From contig NZ_CP045067.1 in the NCBI RefSeq assembly GCF_016864015.1, positions 159,001 to 223,000 of the forward strand: DNA of 64,000 nucleotides. The letters are read 5' to 3'. The stretch is from Lacinutrix sp. WUR7 (GTDB taxonomy: Bacteria; Bacteroidota; Bacteroidia; Flavobacteriales; Flavobacteriaceae). A program made the translations under genes and the position numbers. The notes under the pieces are model-generated. The model was not told where the DNA came from and searched no databases. It saw only the letters and a program-made list of their open reading frames with translations. Shown in pieces: positions 38,034-47,540 of the stretch (its first letter is position 1; each line of letters opens with the position of its first letter).

Positions 38034-39996
38034 AAACCTTTTTCCTAACCGTTTTTCCGTATTAAAAACTTACCTTTTAATATTTCTAACATTCTCCTTT
38101 GTCATAAGAATTAGCTTTTTTATTTGGAATTATTCCGAGGTAGAAACCTCCATCCTTAGCATACTAAAAACATTCTTTATTGGGTTTGTATTCGATATTG
38201 GTACGGTTTCCTTTTTTACTTTACCTTATGCCATATACTTACTTTTCATTCCTACAAAATGGTATGGATCTGTCTTAGATAAAGGAATTACTTACTTTGC
38301 ATTTGTACTTGGTCTACTCATTTTTATCTTTTCATTTTTTTCTGAAATTGCTTTTTGGGAAGAGTTTAGCAGACGATTTAACTTTATTGCTGTAGACTAT
38401 TTAATCTATACCAGCGAAGTTTTAAAAAATATTAACGAGTCGTACCCAATACCAATACTACTTCTAGGTATTTTCTCTATCCTATTTTTGTTATTCTATT
38501 TTACAAAAAAGAGAGATGTTTTCATTAAAACCTTTAACAATAGCGACAGTTTCCAACATAAAATAGCACCCACAAGTATACTTTTAATTATCCCTTTATT
38601 ATTTGGCTTTTTTGTTACGAATAAAAATGCTGAACAATTTGAGAATAGATATAACAACGAAATAGCAAAAACGGGTATTTATTCCTTTTTTGCCGCTTTT
38701 AGAAATAACGAACTTTCCTATACCGAATTTTATAATACCATAAATACGAAGAAAGCTTTTGATATCGTTAAAAACAGCTACTCCAAAAGTGGTAATCACT
38801 TTATAGAAAACCAAAATGCTATTTTTAGAAATGTAAGCAACACAGACACCATAAACAAACCTATAAAACCCAATGTCATTTTTATTTGTATCGAAAGTCT
38901 AGGCGCTAAACGTTTAGAATATTTTGGTAGCACAAGAAATATTACGCCAAACCTCGATACATTAATAGACAACAGTATATTCTTTACCAACCTATTTGCT
39001 ACAGGAACCAGAACCGTAAGAGGTATGGAAGCCATAACACTTTCTATTCCTCCAACACCCGGAAGAAGTATTGTAAAACGGAAAAACAACACGAACTTAT
39101 TCACGATAGCTGAAGTGTTTAAAGATAAAGGCTATACCAACAGTTTCTTCTATGGAGGCGATGGGTACTTTGATAATATGAACACCTACTTTGGTGGTAA
39201 TGGTTTTAATATTGTAGATCGAGGAAGAGGATTTTTGTTAAACGACACTATTAAAACAACACGGACTAATATTGAAAATAACGAAGTCACTTTTGAAAAT
39301 GCTTGGGGCGTTTGTGATGAAGATATATTTAATAAGGTTTTAAACGAAGCGGACAAATCTTATGCTGATAACAAAGCATTCTTCAACTTTGTGATGACTA
39401 CTTCCAACCATAGGCCATACACATATCCAGATAATAAAGTTGCTATCCCTTCTGGTCAAGAAAGAGATGGAGCAATACAATACACAGACTTTTCTATTCA
39501 TACTTTCTTAGAAAATGCAAAAACGAAACCTTGGTTTAAAAACACCGTTTTTGTTATTATGAGTGACCATTGTGCTGCCAGTGCAGGAAAATGGGAATTG
39601 GATGTTGCCAATTATCATATCCCAGGATTTATATTTAATGCCCCAAATCAAAATCCACAAAAAGTAAATCAGCTATGTTCTCAAATAGACATGTTTCCTA
39701 CGTTGTTTGATTTACTCAACTGGGAGTACGATTCGAATCTTTTTGGTAAAAATGTATTACAGATGAAACCAAAAGACGAACGCGCATTTATAGGAAACTA
39801 CAGAAAATTAGGCTTATTAAAAGGAGATTCGCTTATGGTTTTAGGAGATCAAAAAACTAAAACACAATACCGCTGGAATAAAGAAACTAATGCTTTAATA
39901 CCAAAACCTATAAACAACACTTTTTTAGAGGAAACAACTGCTTTTTATCAAGTAGCAGATTATTTATATAGTAATAACGGACTTAAAATAAAATAA
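38026..39996 (+). CDS. LtaS-like phosphoglycerol transferase (sulfatase fold)
   Basis: 656 aa. Five N-terminal membrane helices (about 10-210) precede a periplasmic alkaline-phosphatase/sulfatase-fold domain. KPNVIFICIESLGAK is the first metal-ligand strand, TGTRTVRGMEA includes the nucleophile Thr region, and VFVIMSDHCA is the C-terminal metal ligand. LtaS-type enzymes transfer glycerol phosphate from phosphatidylglycerol and release diacylglycerol. A diacylglycerol kinase gene follows one base later. A Gram-negative acceptor for the glycerol phosphate is unknown. Confidence 0.87.
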   Translation: MFKNLFPNRFSVLKTYLLIFLTFSFVIRISFFIWNYSEVETSILSILKTFFIGFVFDIGTVSFFTLPYAIYLLFIPTKWYGSVLDKGITYFAFVLGLLIFIFSFFSEIAFWEEFSRRFNFIAVDYLIYTSEVLKNINESYPIPILLLGIFSILFLLFYFTKKRDVFIKTFNNSDSFQHKIAPTSILLIIPLLFGFFVTNKNAEQFENRYNNEIAKTGIYSFFAAFRNNELSYTEFYNTINTKKAFDIVKNSYSKSGNHFIENQNAIFRNVSNTDTINKPIKPNVIFICIESLGAKRLEYFGSTRNITPNLDTLIDNSIFFTNLFATGTRTVRGMEAITLSIPPTPGRSIVKRKNNTNLFTIAEVFKDKGYTNSFFYGGDGYFDNMNTYFGGNGFNIVDRGRGFLLNDTIKTTRTNIENNEVTFENAWGVCDEDIFNKVLNEADKSYADNKAFFNFVMTTSNHRPYTYPDNKVAIPSGQERDGAIQYTDFSIHTFLENAKTKPWFKNTVFVIMSDHCAASAGKWELDVANYHIPGFIFNAPNQNPQKVNQLCSQIDMFPTLFDLLNWEYDSNLFGKNVLQMKPKDERAFIGNYRKLGLLKGDSLMVLGDQKTKTQYRWNKETNALIPKPINNTFLEETTAFYQVADYLYSNNGLKIK

Positions 39997-39997
39997 G

Positions 39998-40882
39998 TTG
40001 AAACGTATACATTTTATAGTAAATCCAATTGCTGGTTCAGGCAAGCATAGCTTTACACTTGCTTATCTTCAAACATTTTTTAATACTGAAAACTATAGCG
40101 TAACTATAAAGCATTCCGCATATAAAAAGCATGCCATTTCATTGACAAAAGAATCTATCGCAGAAAAAGCGGACATCATAATAGCTTGTGGTGGCGATGG
40201 TACAATTAATGAAGTTGCATCTTGTTTAGTGAACCAGCCCATTATTCTTGGTATTATACCTATTGGTTCTGGAAATGGCTTAGCATCTCATTTAAAAATC
40301 TCGCAAAAAATAGCAGATGCTATTCAAACCATTAAAAACCAAAATATTTGTAAAGTCGATGTTGGTTGTATGAATGAGCATTATTTTTTTAGCAATACAG
40401 GTATTGGATTTGATGCACAAGTTGTAAAGTATTACGAACTTTCAGAAAGCAGAAAACTCCTAACCTATGTAAAGGCAACTTTTAAGTCGTTAAACACTAA
40501 AAAAAATAATGCGATGCTTATCATTAATGATAAAACGGAGTTAGCAGCTCCTTTTATGGTATTTATATCCAATTCTAATGAGCTAGGTTATAATGTTAGT
40601 CTTACACCTAAAGCTTCGTTAAAAGACGGCTTATTAGATATATTAATAGTTTCTAAAATTGGAAAGCTAAAAGCGCTTTTATTTGGATTTTTAGTCTTGT
40701 TTAAAAAACAACATGTATTAAAAGAAGTAAAAACCTATCAAGATAAAAACCTTATAATTAGAAACTCTGAAAACACAAGCTTTCAAGTACAAATAGATGG
40801 AGAATCTCATCTAATAAACACGCCTACTCTTTCTATTTCTATATTAGAAAATGCACTACAAGTTATTTGCGAACTCCTTTAA
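39998..40882 (+). CDS. Diacylglycerol kinase family lipid kinase (DgkB/YegS-like)
   Basis: 294 aa starting with TTG at 39998, one base after the stop of the LtaS-like gene. IVNPIAGSGKH is the N-terminal motif, IIACGGDGTINEVAS is the GGDGT nucleotide-binding loop and GIIPIGSGNGLASHL is the third conserved block. DgkB-type kinases phosphorylate diacylglycerol to phosphatidic acid. Direct coupling to the upstream transferase suggests recycling of the diacylglycerol it generates. A terminator follows. Confidence 0.88.
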   Translation: MKRIHFIVNPIAGSGKHSFTLAYLQTFFNTENYSVTIKHSAYKKHAISLTKESIAEKADIIIACGGDGTINEVASCLVNQPIILGIIPIGSGNGLASHLKISQKIADAIQTIKNQNICKVDVGCMNEHYFFSNTGIGFDAQVVKYYELSESRKLLTYVKATFKSLNTKKNNAMLIINDKTELAAPFMVFISNSNELGYNVSLTPKASLKDGLLDILIVSKIGKLKALLFGFLVLFKKQHVLKEVKTYQDKNLIIRNSENTSFQVQIDGESHLINTPTLSISILENALQVICELL

Positions 40883-40912
40883 AGCTGTTCTGTTTGGATT
40901 ATTCTAGCTAAT

Positions 40913-40943
40913 AAAAAAGCACCACTATAAAACGGTGTTTTTT
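40913..40943 (+). terminator. Intrinsic terminator after the diacylglycerol kinase gene
   Basis: AAAAAAGCACC and GGTGTTTTTT arms around an AT-rich loop, 31 bp after the stop codon, ending in a T-tract. Confidence 0.75.
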
Positions 40944-41095
40944 GTTTTTCTATATTTTATAATTTAATATTAGTAATAAAACACAAAATTTACGACTCAT
41001 ACACAGCAAGCATTTTGCTATGGTTTTTTTTAGATATTAAAATGGAACAAACAACTGTATCATAAGCGTTCGAATCATATAGAAACCATCAAAAA

Positions 41096-42094
41096 ATGAC
41101 CTTTTTAAATAAAGGATATAAAAATATTATAATGACATTATTTAAAAAATCATATCTAAATAATTCTGTTAAAAAAATGATTTTTCATTTCTTTAACGGA
41201 CTTTTACTTTTTTGTTTTCTGAATGTGAAAGCACAAGATACTGCCAAAAGTATAGATGTAATCATCGATGCAGATACGGCAAATGAAGTAGATGATTTAT
41301 TCGCTATTGTAAGCGCTATTTTACAGCCTAAATTTAATCTACACGCAATAAGTTCTGCTCAGTTTCATACGTCACCATTAGCTTCAGAAAACACGGTTAT
41401 GGAAAGCCAAATCATTAATGAAGAAATTATACGATTAATGGATGTGAAAGGAATTGCGCTTCCGTTGGGAAGTAATACGCCTTTAAAGGAATATGGAAAG
41501 CCTGCTCCTTCCGAAGCTTCTCGCGTTATCATTGAAACAGCCCATCAAATGAAAGAGCATCAAAAATTGCATGTCGTTATTTTGGGTTCCACTACAAATA
41601 TAGCTTCCGCTATTTTAGAAGACCCTTCCATAATTCCGAAACTGAAAGTACATTATCTTGGTTTTTGGCATACTCCAGATACCAATGTGTATAATAAAAA
41701 AGAATTCAACTCTGGGAATGATCCTATTGCTGTAGAAGTTTTACTCAACACCAAAACATTAGATCTTGACGTAATGACGGCGACCACTAGTCAGCATTTA
41801 ATTTTCACAAAACAAGAAGTCAATCGCCATTTAAAAAATAAAAAAGGCGTTGCCAGTTATTTAATAAACAGATGGGAAACCTATGATCGTTGGTGGACGA
41901 AAGAGGATCCCAAAAAAGAAAAATGGGTTATGTGGGATGTTGCAATAATTGAAGCTTTGGCATCCCCAGAATTGTCTACCATACAACCCTTTGCAACGCC
42001 TCCGGAAAACACAAAACGCAGCATTGGCATACATACCCAAATAGACGTTCCTGCAATGAAAGCTAATTTCTGGAACGCTTTAAAAAATTTATAA
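41096..42094 (+). CDS. Nucleoside hydrolase, exported form
   Basis: 332 aa. VIIDADTANEVDDLFAI is the DxDxxNExDD calcium-binding signature of inosine-uridine nucleoside hydrolases (near residue 50). VVILGSTTNIASAI and a C-terminal WDVAIIEAL segment also fit. The segment FFNGLLLFCFLNVKAQ before the catalytic domain looks like a signal peptide. The start could be ATG 41096, 41132 or 41177. It likely releases bases from ribonucleosides. The next gene, 12 bp on, is a sugar-kinase-like protein. Confidence 0.82.
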   Translation: MTFLNKGYKNIIMTLFKKSYLNNSVKKMIFHFFNGLLLFCFLNVKAQDTAKSIDVIIDADTANEVDDLFAIVSAILQPKFNLHAISSAQFHTSPLASENTVMESQIINEEIIRLMDVKGIALPLGSNTPLKEYGKPAPSEASRVIIETAHQMKEHQKLHVVILGSTTNIASAILEDPSIIPKLKVHYLGFWHTPDTNVYNKKEFNSGNDPIAVEVLLNTKTLDLDVMTATTSQHLIFTKQEVNRHLKNKKGVASYLINRWETYDRWWTKEDPKKEKWVMWDVAIIEALASPELSTIQPFATPPENTKRSIGIHTQIDVPAMKANFWNALKNL

Positions 42095-42106
42095 TCGAAT
42101 ACGTTT

Positions 42107-43102
42107 ATGTTTATTGATCAACAAACTCCCATAGCAGCAATTAAAGCCCTTTTACAAAAGATTGGCTTTTTTAATACTACAGAAGAACACATTATCAAAG
42201 TAAGCAAGCCTGGTGAAGGAAATATGAATGTAGTTTTACGTGTTACTACTAATTTACGTTCCTTTATTTTAAAACAATCTAGACCATTTGTTCAAAAATA
42301 TAAAGATATTGAAGCACCTATTGCACGTATTGATGTGGAATATCAATTTTATAAAACGATTTCTAGCAATGCTTTATTGAATAAGCACTTTCCAAAGATT
42401 TTAAAATATAATGCCGAAAATTATTTACTAATTCTTGAAGATTTAGGCGCATGTGAAGACATGACGTATTTGTATAATACGGGAACATTGGAAACAAAGC
42501 AACTGGGATTACTGGTTCAAATTGTTGCTAATATTCATAACGCAAAGGCACCTAAAGACTATCCGAAAAATAAAGATTTACGTCTATTGAATTATCAGCA
42601 TATTTTTGAACTACCATTTATGGAAAACAATGGATTTTCGTTAAATGAAATACAACCCGGATTAGAAAACCTTTCTACTGCCTACAAAAAAGATGCATTA
42701 CTGAAAGCAAAAATTAAGGAGATTGGAAGTAAATACCTATCGGACGGAACCACTTTAATACATGGCGACTTTTATCCTGGAAGTTGGATGACAAAAAAGG
42801 AACAGGTGTATATTATTGACCCGGAATTTAGCTTTTTAGGTTTCCCAGAATTTGATCTTGGAGTTCTAGCTGCACATGCTATTTTAATCGCTAAAAATAA
42901 AACAGCGCTTTCTACCATTCAAAAAAACTATCCGAATACTATCGATTCTGAACTTTTATCCCAAATAACTGGTATTGAAGTCATGCGCCGACTAATTGGA
43001 TTAGCACAACTACCAATTACCTTATCGTTAAAAGAAAAAGAGAATGCACTAGAATTGGCCTATCATTTGATAATGAATCCGAGTAATAACAGAGTAGATT
43101 AG
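42107..43102 (+). CDS. Phosphotransferase similar to methylthioribose kinase
   Basis: 331 aa, APH/choline kinase fold. GEGNMNVVLRV is a glycine-rich loop, FILKQSRPFVQKY has the ATP-binding Lys, LIHGDFYPGSWM is the catalytic HGD motif and IIDPEFSFLGFPEFDLG carries the metal-binding Asp. The order and spacing resemble methylthioribose kinase (MtnK). It lies 12 bp behind the nucleoside hydrolase, so a role in phosphorylating the released ribose or methylthioribose is inferred. Confidence 0.75.
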   Translation: MFIDQQTPIAAIKALLQKIGFFNTTEEHIIKVSKPGEGNMNVVLRVTTNLRSFILKQSRPFVQKYKDIEAPIARIDVEYQFYKTISSNALLNKHFPKILKYNAENYLLILEDLGACEDMTYLYNTGTLETKQLGLLVQIVANIHNAKAPKDYPKNKDLRLLNYQHIFELPFMENNGFSLNEIQPGLENLSTAYKKDALLKAKIKEIGSKYLSDGTTLIHGDFYPGSWMTKKEQVYIIDPEFSFLGFPEFDLGVLAAHAILIAKNKTALSTIQKNYPNTIDSELLSQITGIEVMRRLIGLAQLPITLSLKEKENALELAYHLIMNPSNNRVD

Positions 43103-43124
43103 GTACAAAACCTTTCTTTAAATA

Positions 43125-43163
43125 CAAAAAAAAGCACAGTCCTAAAACGGTGCTTTATCTTTA
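43125..43163 (+). terminator. Intrinsic terminator after the phosphotransferase gene
   Basis: AAAGCAC (43131-43137) pairs with GTGCTTT (43150-43156) around a 12-nt loop, flanked by A- and T-rich tracts, 29 bp after the stop. Confidence 0.75.
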
Positions 43164-43234
43164 TTATATTATTATATATTTTAACCTATAGAAATCTTAA
43201 GGAGATTCTTCGCTTTGTTCACAACAACAAAAAC

Positions 43235-44176
43235 CTACAAAAAATTAGCCTTATACCAATTCACTTGTGCTTCCACACCTTCTAATAAGGTTGTTTTCGG
43301 ATTGTAATTTAATAACTTTCTAGCTTTATCAATATTAGCTTTGGTACGCAATTGATCTCCTGCTCTAGCATCTACGTGATCAATTTTTATAGACTTACCA
43401 ATAATTTTTTCAACAGCTTCAATACCATCTTGTGTAGTATGTTCTACTTCTGTACCAAGGTTAATAATTTCGCCATTTACTTTTTCTTCATTAGTAATAA
43501 CACTAACCACGCCATCTACAATATCACCAACATAGGTAAAACTTCTTAAGTGACTTCCACTTCCTTCATATAATGGAAAAGCAGTATCATTATAAGCACA
43601 AGCAATAAGTTTGGTGTACATTTTTTCTGGTCTTTCACGAGGTCCTATTACAGAGTACAGTCGTAAAGAGCAAGATTTAAAAATATTTTCTCTACTTTTT
43701 TGAAGTACTAATTGCTCTCCTGCTAATTTAGTAACACCATAATGGGAAGCTGGTTTTACAGCAACCGTTTCTGGAAAAGTAGCCTCTAATCCGTATATAG
43801 AAGAGGTTCCAATATTTACAAATAATTCTAAATGGTCTAAAGTGAGTGCATAATCAATCAGGTTTTTAGTAGCAATAATATTATTACTAAAATAATCTTC
43901 GAAGGTAGATGTTTTAGATATTCCTGGTTGAGCGGCATAGTGAAAGATATAGTTGATGTCTTTTGGTAAAACTTCGGCTAAATCTGTATCCCGCAAATCT
44001 TTATTAATTATCGTAATCCCTTTTTCTGCAAGGGCCTTTTCGTTTAGTTTCTTTAATGCTAAACTATAGTAAGATGAAAAGTTATCCACACCTATAACTT
44101 CATGGCCTAAGCTTTGTAAACGTTCTGCTGTATGCGAGCCAATAAAACCTGCAGCTCCAGTTATTAAAATTTTCAT
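43235..44176 (-). CDS. NAD-dependent epimerase/dehydratase
   Basis: 313 aa from the ATG at 44176 (MKILITGAAGFIGSH). A TTG at 44200 would add eight residues. Rossmann motif TGAAGFIGSHTAERL, catalytic Ser in NIGTSSIYG, YxxxK as YGVTK and GVDNFSSYYS after strand 2 fit UDP-sugar epimerases/decarboxylases. LRLYSVIGPRERPEKM is a typical substrate segment. It probably makes a nucleotide sugar for the glycan genes transcribed divergently from it. Confidence 0.85.
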   Translation of the reverse strand: MKILITGAAGFIGSHTAERLQSLGHEVIGVDNFSSYYSLALKKLNEKALAEKGITIINKDLRDTDLAEVLPKDINYIFHYAAQPGISKTSTFEDYFSNNIIATKNLIDYALTLDHLELFVNIGTSSIYGLEATFPETVAVKPASHYGVTKLAGEQLVLQKSRENIFKSCSLRLYSVIGPRERPEKMYTKLIACAYNDTAFPLYEGSGSHLRSFTYVGDIVDGVVSVITNEEKVNGEIINLGTEVEHTTQDGIEAVEKIIGKSIKIDHVDARAGDQLRTKANIDKARKLLNYNPKTTLLEGVEAQVNWYKANFL

Positions 44177-44361
44177 GTGTTTATATCTATAATATTTCAA
44201 AAGTCACATGTAACATCTATTTAATCCTTATTCTTGCCTATCAAGTTTTAGTTATAGATGTTACCTATAAAAGATTTATAACACAAAGAAACAGATTTTT
44301 TTTTACAAAGAATTTCTATTGACCAAAAAAGAATACATTTGCAGTATTAAGTTACGTTTAT

Positions 44362-45075
44362 ATGAATTTTCAATTTACCATCATTGTTCCTGTTTATAAT
44401 GAAGAAGACAATCTATTTCGTGTAGAAAAAGAATTACTTGCTTATACCAAAATAGCAACAAAAAAAACCAAAATTCTATTTGTAAATGATGGGTCTAAAG
44501 ACAAAAGTCAAGAATTAATCGAGACTATTTGTAATAGAAACCCAGAATTTTCATTTATTTCTTTCGAATCCAACAGAGGCTTAAGTGCAGCAGTTAAAGC
44601 AGGTTTTGACTATACAGAAACAGAACTAGTTGGATATATAGACAGCGATTTACAAACTGCTCCTGAAGATTTTAATTTACTTTTAGAACATATTGGGCCT
44701 TACGATTTAGTCACTGGAGTACGCTCCAACAGAAAGGATAGTTTTGTAAAAAACATGTCGTCTAAAATTGCCAATGGTATTAGAAGAAGTTTTACGCATG
44801 ACGGAATGGACGATACTGGTTGTCCGTTAAAAGTGATAAAAACAGATTACGCTAAACGTATTCCTATGTTTAGAGGTTTACATCGATTTTTACCAGCAAT
44901 GATTTTATTGCAAAATGGAAAAGTAATTCAAATTCCTGTGCAACACTTTCCTAGAATAGCTGGTCAAGCAAATTTTGGTGTATGGAACCGATTACTTGGT
45001 CCGCTAGCAGATTGCTTTGCCTATTTATGGATGAAGAAAAAATACATTAATTACAAAGTTGCAAAACAAGGTTAA
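44362..45075 (+). CDS. Family 2 glycosyltransferase (dolichyl/undecaprenyl-phosphate sugar synthase type)
   Basis: 237 aa, soluble. TIIVPVYNEEDNLFRVEKEL opens a GT2 domain, ILFVNDGSKDKSQELIE and VGYIDSDLQTAPEDF carry the DxD nucleotide-binding residues, and GLHRFLPAMILLQNGKVIQIPVQHFPR is the pattern of polyprenyl-phosphate mannose/glucose synthases. It is likely to load a sugar on undecaprenyl phosphate for the ArnT-like transferase two genes downstream. A TACATTTG -7-like box occurs at 44334-44341. Confidence 0.85.
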   Translation: MNFQFTIIVPVYNEEDNLFRVEKELLAYTKIATKKTKILFVNDGSKDKSQELIETICNRNPEFSFISFESNRGLSAAVKAGFDYTETELVGYIDSDLQTAPEDFNLLLEHIGPYDLVTGVRSNRKDSFVKNMSSKIANGIRRSFTHDGMDDTGCPLKVIKTDYAKRIPMFRGLHRFLPAMILLQNGKVIQIPVQHFPRIAGQANFGVWNRLLGPLADCFAYLWMKKKYINYKVAKQG

Positions 45076-45236
45076 TACCTATTTAACCATAAAACATAGC
45101 CTGTCATCTTGTTCTATTTAAATTTTAATACCTTGTTCATAAATTCCGTAACGATGCTATGCGATTTAATCACGGCGTTTTTAAATTTAAAAATACCTAC
45201 GATTTTGACACAACATTTTATAATTAAATTGGTATA

Positions 45237-45869
45237 ATGAGTACTTGGATAATATATAGCATTGGATTTACAGCACAACTATTATTCTCTTCTCGACTAA
45301 TAATACAATGGATTACTAGCGAAAAACAAAAAAAAGTAACGACACCTACACTATTCTGGACATTAAGCTTATTCGCTTCCTTTTTATTATTTGTATATGG
45401 TTATTTACGTGACGATTTTGCCATTATGCTAGGACAAGGACTCACCTATTTTATTTATATAAGAAATTTACAATTGCAAAAGCAATGGGAGAAATTCCCC
45501 AAAGTAATGCGTTGGTTTTTACTTTTAGTTCCTGTTTTTATTTCTATATTTTATTTTAACAACAATACTATTGACGTAGAACGTCTGTTTAAAAACGAAG
45601 CAATTCCGTTTTGGCTATTGGCTTTAGGTATTGTTTCGCAAGTAGTTTTTACGTTACGTTTTGTATTTCAATGGCTATATTCTGAGAAACAAAAAGAATC
45701 CTCTTTACCTTTAGGTTTTTGGCTACTAAGTTTAATTGGCTCTATTTTAATTTTAACCTATGCTATTATTAGAAGAGATCCAGTATTATTTGTTGGTCAG
45801 CTTTTTGGTGCCGTAATTTATAGTCGTAATTTAATGCTATTAAAAAAGAGTCCTATTGAAAACACTTGA
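45237..45869 (+). CDS. Membrane protein with two lipid-A-disaccharide-synthase N-terminal-like (LAB_N) domains
   Basis: 210 aa with six membrane helices forming two repeats. Each repeat has an RxxxQWxxSEKQK motif (SRLIIQWITSEKQKKV and LRFVFQWLYSEKQKES), then LPxxFWxLSL and GQxxxxxIYxRNL. This is the LAB_N domain, found before LpxB or as stand-alone proteins beside GT2 and ArnT-like genes. It may help flip or present polyprenyl-linked sugars; unproven. It overlaps the next gene by 14 bp. Confidence 0.83.
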   Translation: MSTWIIYSIGFTAQLLFSSRLIIQWITSEKQKKVTTPTLFWTLSLFASFLLFVYGYLRDDFAIMLGQGLTYFIYIRNLQLQKQWEKFPKVMRWFLLLVPVFISIFYFNNNTIDVERLFKNEAIPFWLLALGIVSQVVFTLRFVFQWLYSEKQKESSLPLGFWLLSLIGSILILTYAIIRRDPVLFVGQLFGAVIYSRNLMLLKKSPIENT

Positions 45870-47487
45870 AAAATTCCCAATAATTAGTATCTGCGTATTG
45901 GTAGCCATTATGCTTTTACCAAACCTGGAAATCATTCCTGTTTCTATCATGGAAGCACGAAATTTTATTACTGCTCGTGAAATGCATGTAGACAACAATT
46001 GGCTATTAACCACAATGAATGGTGTTGCTCGTTACCAAAAACCGCCTTTACCAACTTGGCTAGCTGCTATTTCCAGTTTTATTTTCGGTATCAAAAGCGT
46101 TTTTGGTTTGCGTTTACCAGCTGTAATTATGGTAATGCTTATTGGGACTTTTGTTTATAAATTATCACAGGTACTACTTAAAAACAACCAGCACAGTTTT
46201 ATAAATGCCTTAATTACCATTAGCTCTTTTTATGTAATAGGAATTATTATAGAAGCACCTTGGGATATTTTTGCACATGGTTTTATGCTAGTTGCTATTT
46301 TTCATTTGCTGCAACTTTTTAATAAAAAAACGAACTACTGGAAACACACGCTTATTTCTGGTGTTTTTATAGGGCTTTCCTTTATGTGTAAAGGTCCTGT
46401 TTCTATGTATGCATTACTACTACCTTTTTTAATAGCTTATGGATTCACTTTTAAATATAAGAACTTTAAAACGAAAGCATTTTCGTATGTAAGTATTATT
46501 ATCCTAACCGCGATCATTGGACTTTGGTGGTTTATATATGTAAGACTGCAAGATCCTGTTACTTTTGAAGCCATTACAAAAAAAGAAACTGGTAATTGGT
46601 CGAGTTATAATGTGAGACCTTTTTACTATTATTGGAGCTTTTTTACACAAAGTGGTTTATGGACCATTCCTGCATTTATAAGCTTACTTTATCCGTATTT
46701 AAAAAATAGAGTGCGTAACAAAAAAGCCTACCGATTTAGTTTTTTATGGACTATACTTGCCGTTGTTTTACTTTCTATAATTCCGGAAAAAAAATCGCGC
46801 TATCTCATGCCTGTTTTAATTCCGTTGTCCATAAACATTGGTTTTTATATCGAATATTTAATCCGAAGATTTAAAGACTTAAAAGATAAAAAAGAAACAA
46901 TACCTGTCTATTTTAATTTCGGACTAATTGGTTGTATCGGAATCGCTTTTCCTGTTATAGCTTATGTATTTTTAAAGGATAACTTAACAGGTTATTGGTT
47001 TTGGTATGTATTGGCATCTATCGTTTTAGTAACGCTCGGCGTTTTGATTTTAATGCATTTAAAAAAGAAAAACATGCAACAAGTCTTTATATACACCGTA
47101 TTATTCTTCGCTTCCGTTTTACTAACTGCTTTACCGCTAAGCAATGTATTAACTAGTAGCAATTACAAACCTATTTCTAATTTAAATGCCGAAGCATCAG
47201 CCGCGCAATTAAAAGTATATTGCTTTAATTATGTTTCGCCAGAAATGATTTGGCAATTCGGAGCAAAGATTCCAGAAATAAAAAATGAAGATAGCACGTA
47301 TAACTTCCCAAAAGAGAATACTTTTGGTATGTTAGCAAATGGTATAAAACCGGAAGATCAGGAAAAATTAAATACCATATATACTATAGAAAAAGTAGCA
47401 ACTTACGATCTAAACAAAGTGGCCACAGACTCTAGAAAATATAATGGCAGATTGATGTGCGATTATTATGTGCTGACTAAAAAATAG
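45856..47487 (+). CDS. ArnT-like glycosyltransferase, GT39 family
   Basis: 543 aa starting with TTG at 45856, inside the end of the LAB_N gene. About 11 membrane helices. EARNFITAREM near residue 35 gives the conserved acidic residues, RYQKPPLPTWLAAI is the first-loop motif and PEKKSRYLMPVLIPLS is characteristic of ArnT/PMT glycosyltransferases. It probably transfers a sugar from a polyprenyl-phosphate donor to lipid A or another periplasmic acceptor. Confidence 0.85.
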   Translation: MKTLEKFPIISICVLVAIMLLPNLEIIPVSIMEARNFITAREMHVDNNWLLTTMNGVARYQKPPLPTWLAAISSFIFGIKSVFGLRLPAVIMVMLIGTFVYKLSQVLLKNNQHSFINALITISSFYVIGIIIEAPWDIFAHGFMLVAIFHLLQLFNKKTNYWKHTLISGVFIGLSFMCKGPVSMYALLLPFLIAYGFTFKYKNFKTKAFSYVSIIILTAIIGLWWFIYVRLQDPVTFEAITKKETGNWSSYNVRPFYYYWSFFTQSGLWTIPAFISLLYPYLKNRVRNKKAYRFSFLWTILAVVLLSIIPEKKSRYLMPVLIPLSINIGFYIEYLIRRFKDLKDKKETIPVYFNFGLIGCIGIAFPVIAYVFLKDNLTGYWFWYVLASIVLVTLGVLILMHLKKKNMQQVFIYTVLFFASVLLTALPLSNVLTSSNYKPISNLNAEASAAQLKVYCFNYVSPEMIWQFGAKIPEIKNEDSTYNFPKENTFGMLANGIKPEDQEKLNTIYTIEKVATYDLNKVATDSRKYNGRLMCDYYVLTKK

Positions 47488-47540
47488 GTCAACCTTCACG
47501 CTTTAAACACTCAGGTCTTATATAGATCTAATATTCTTAT

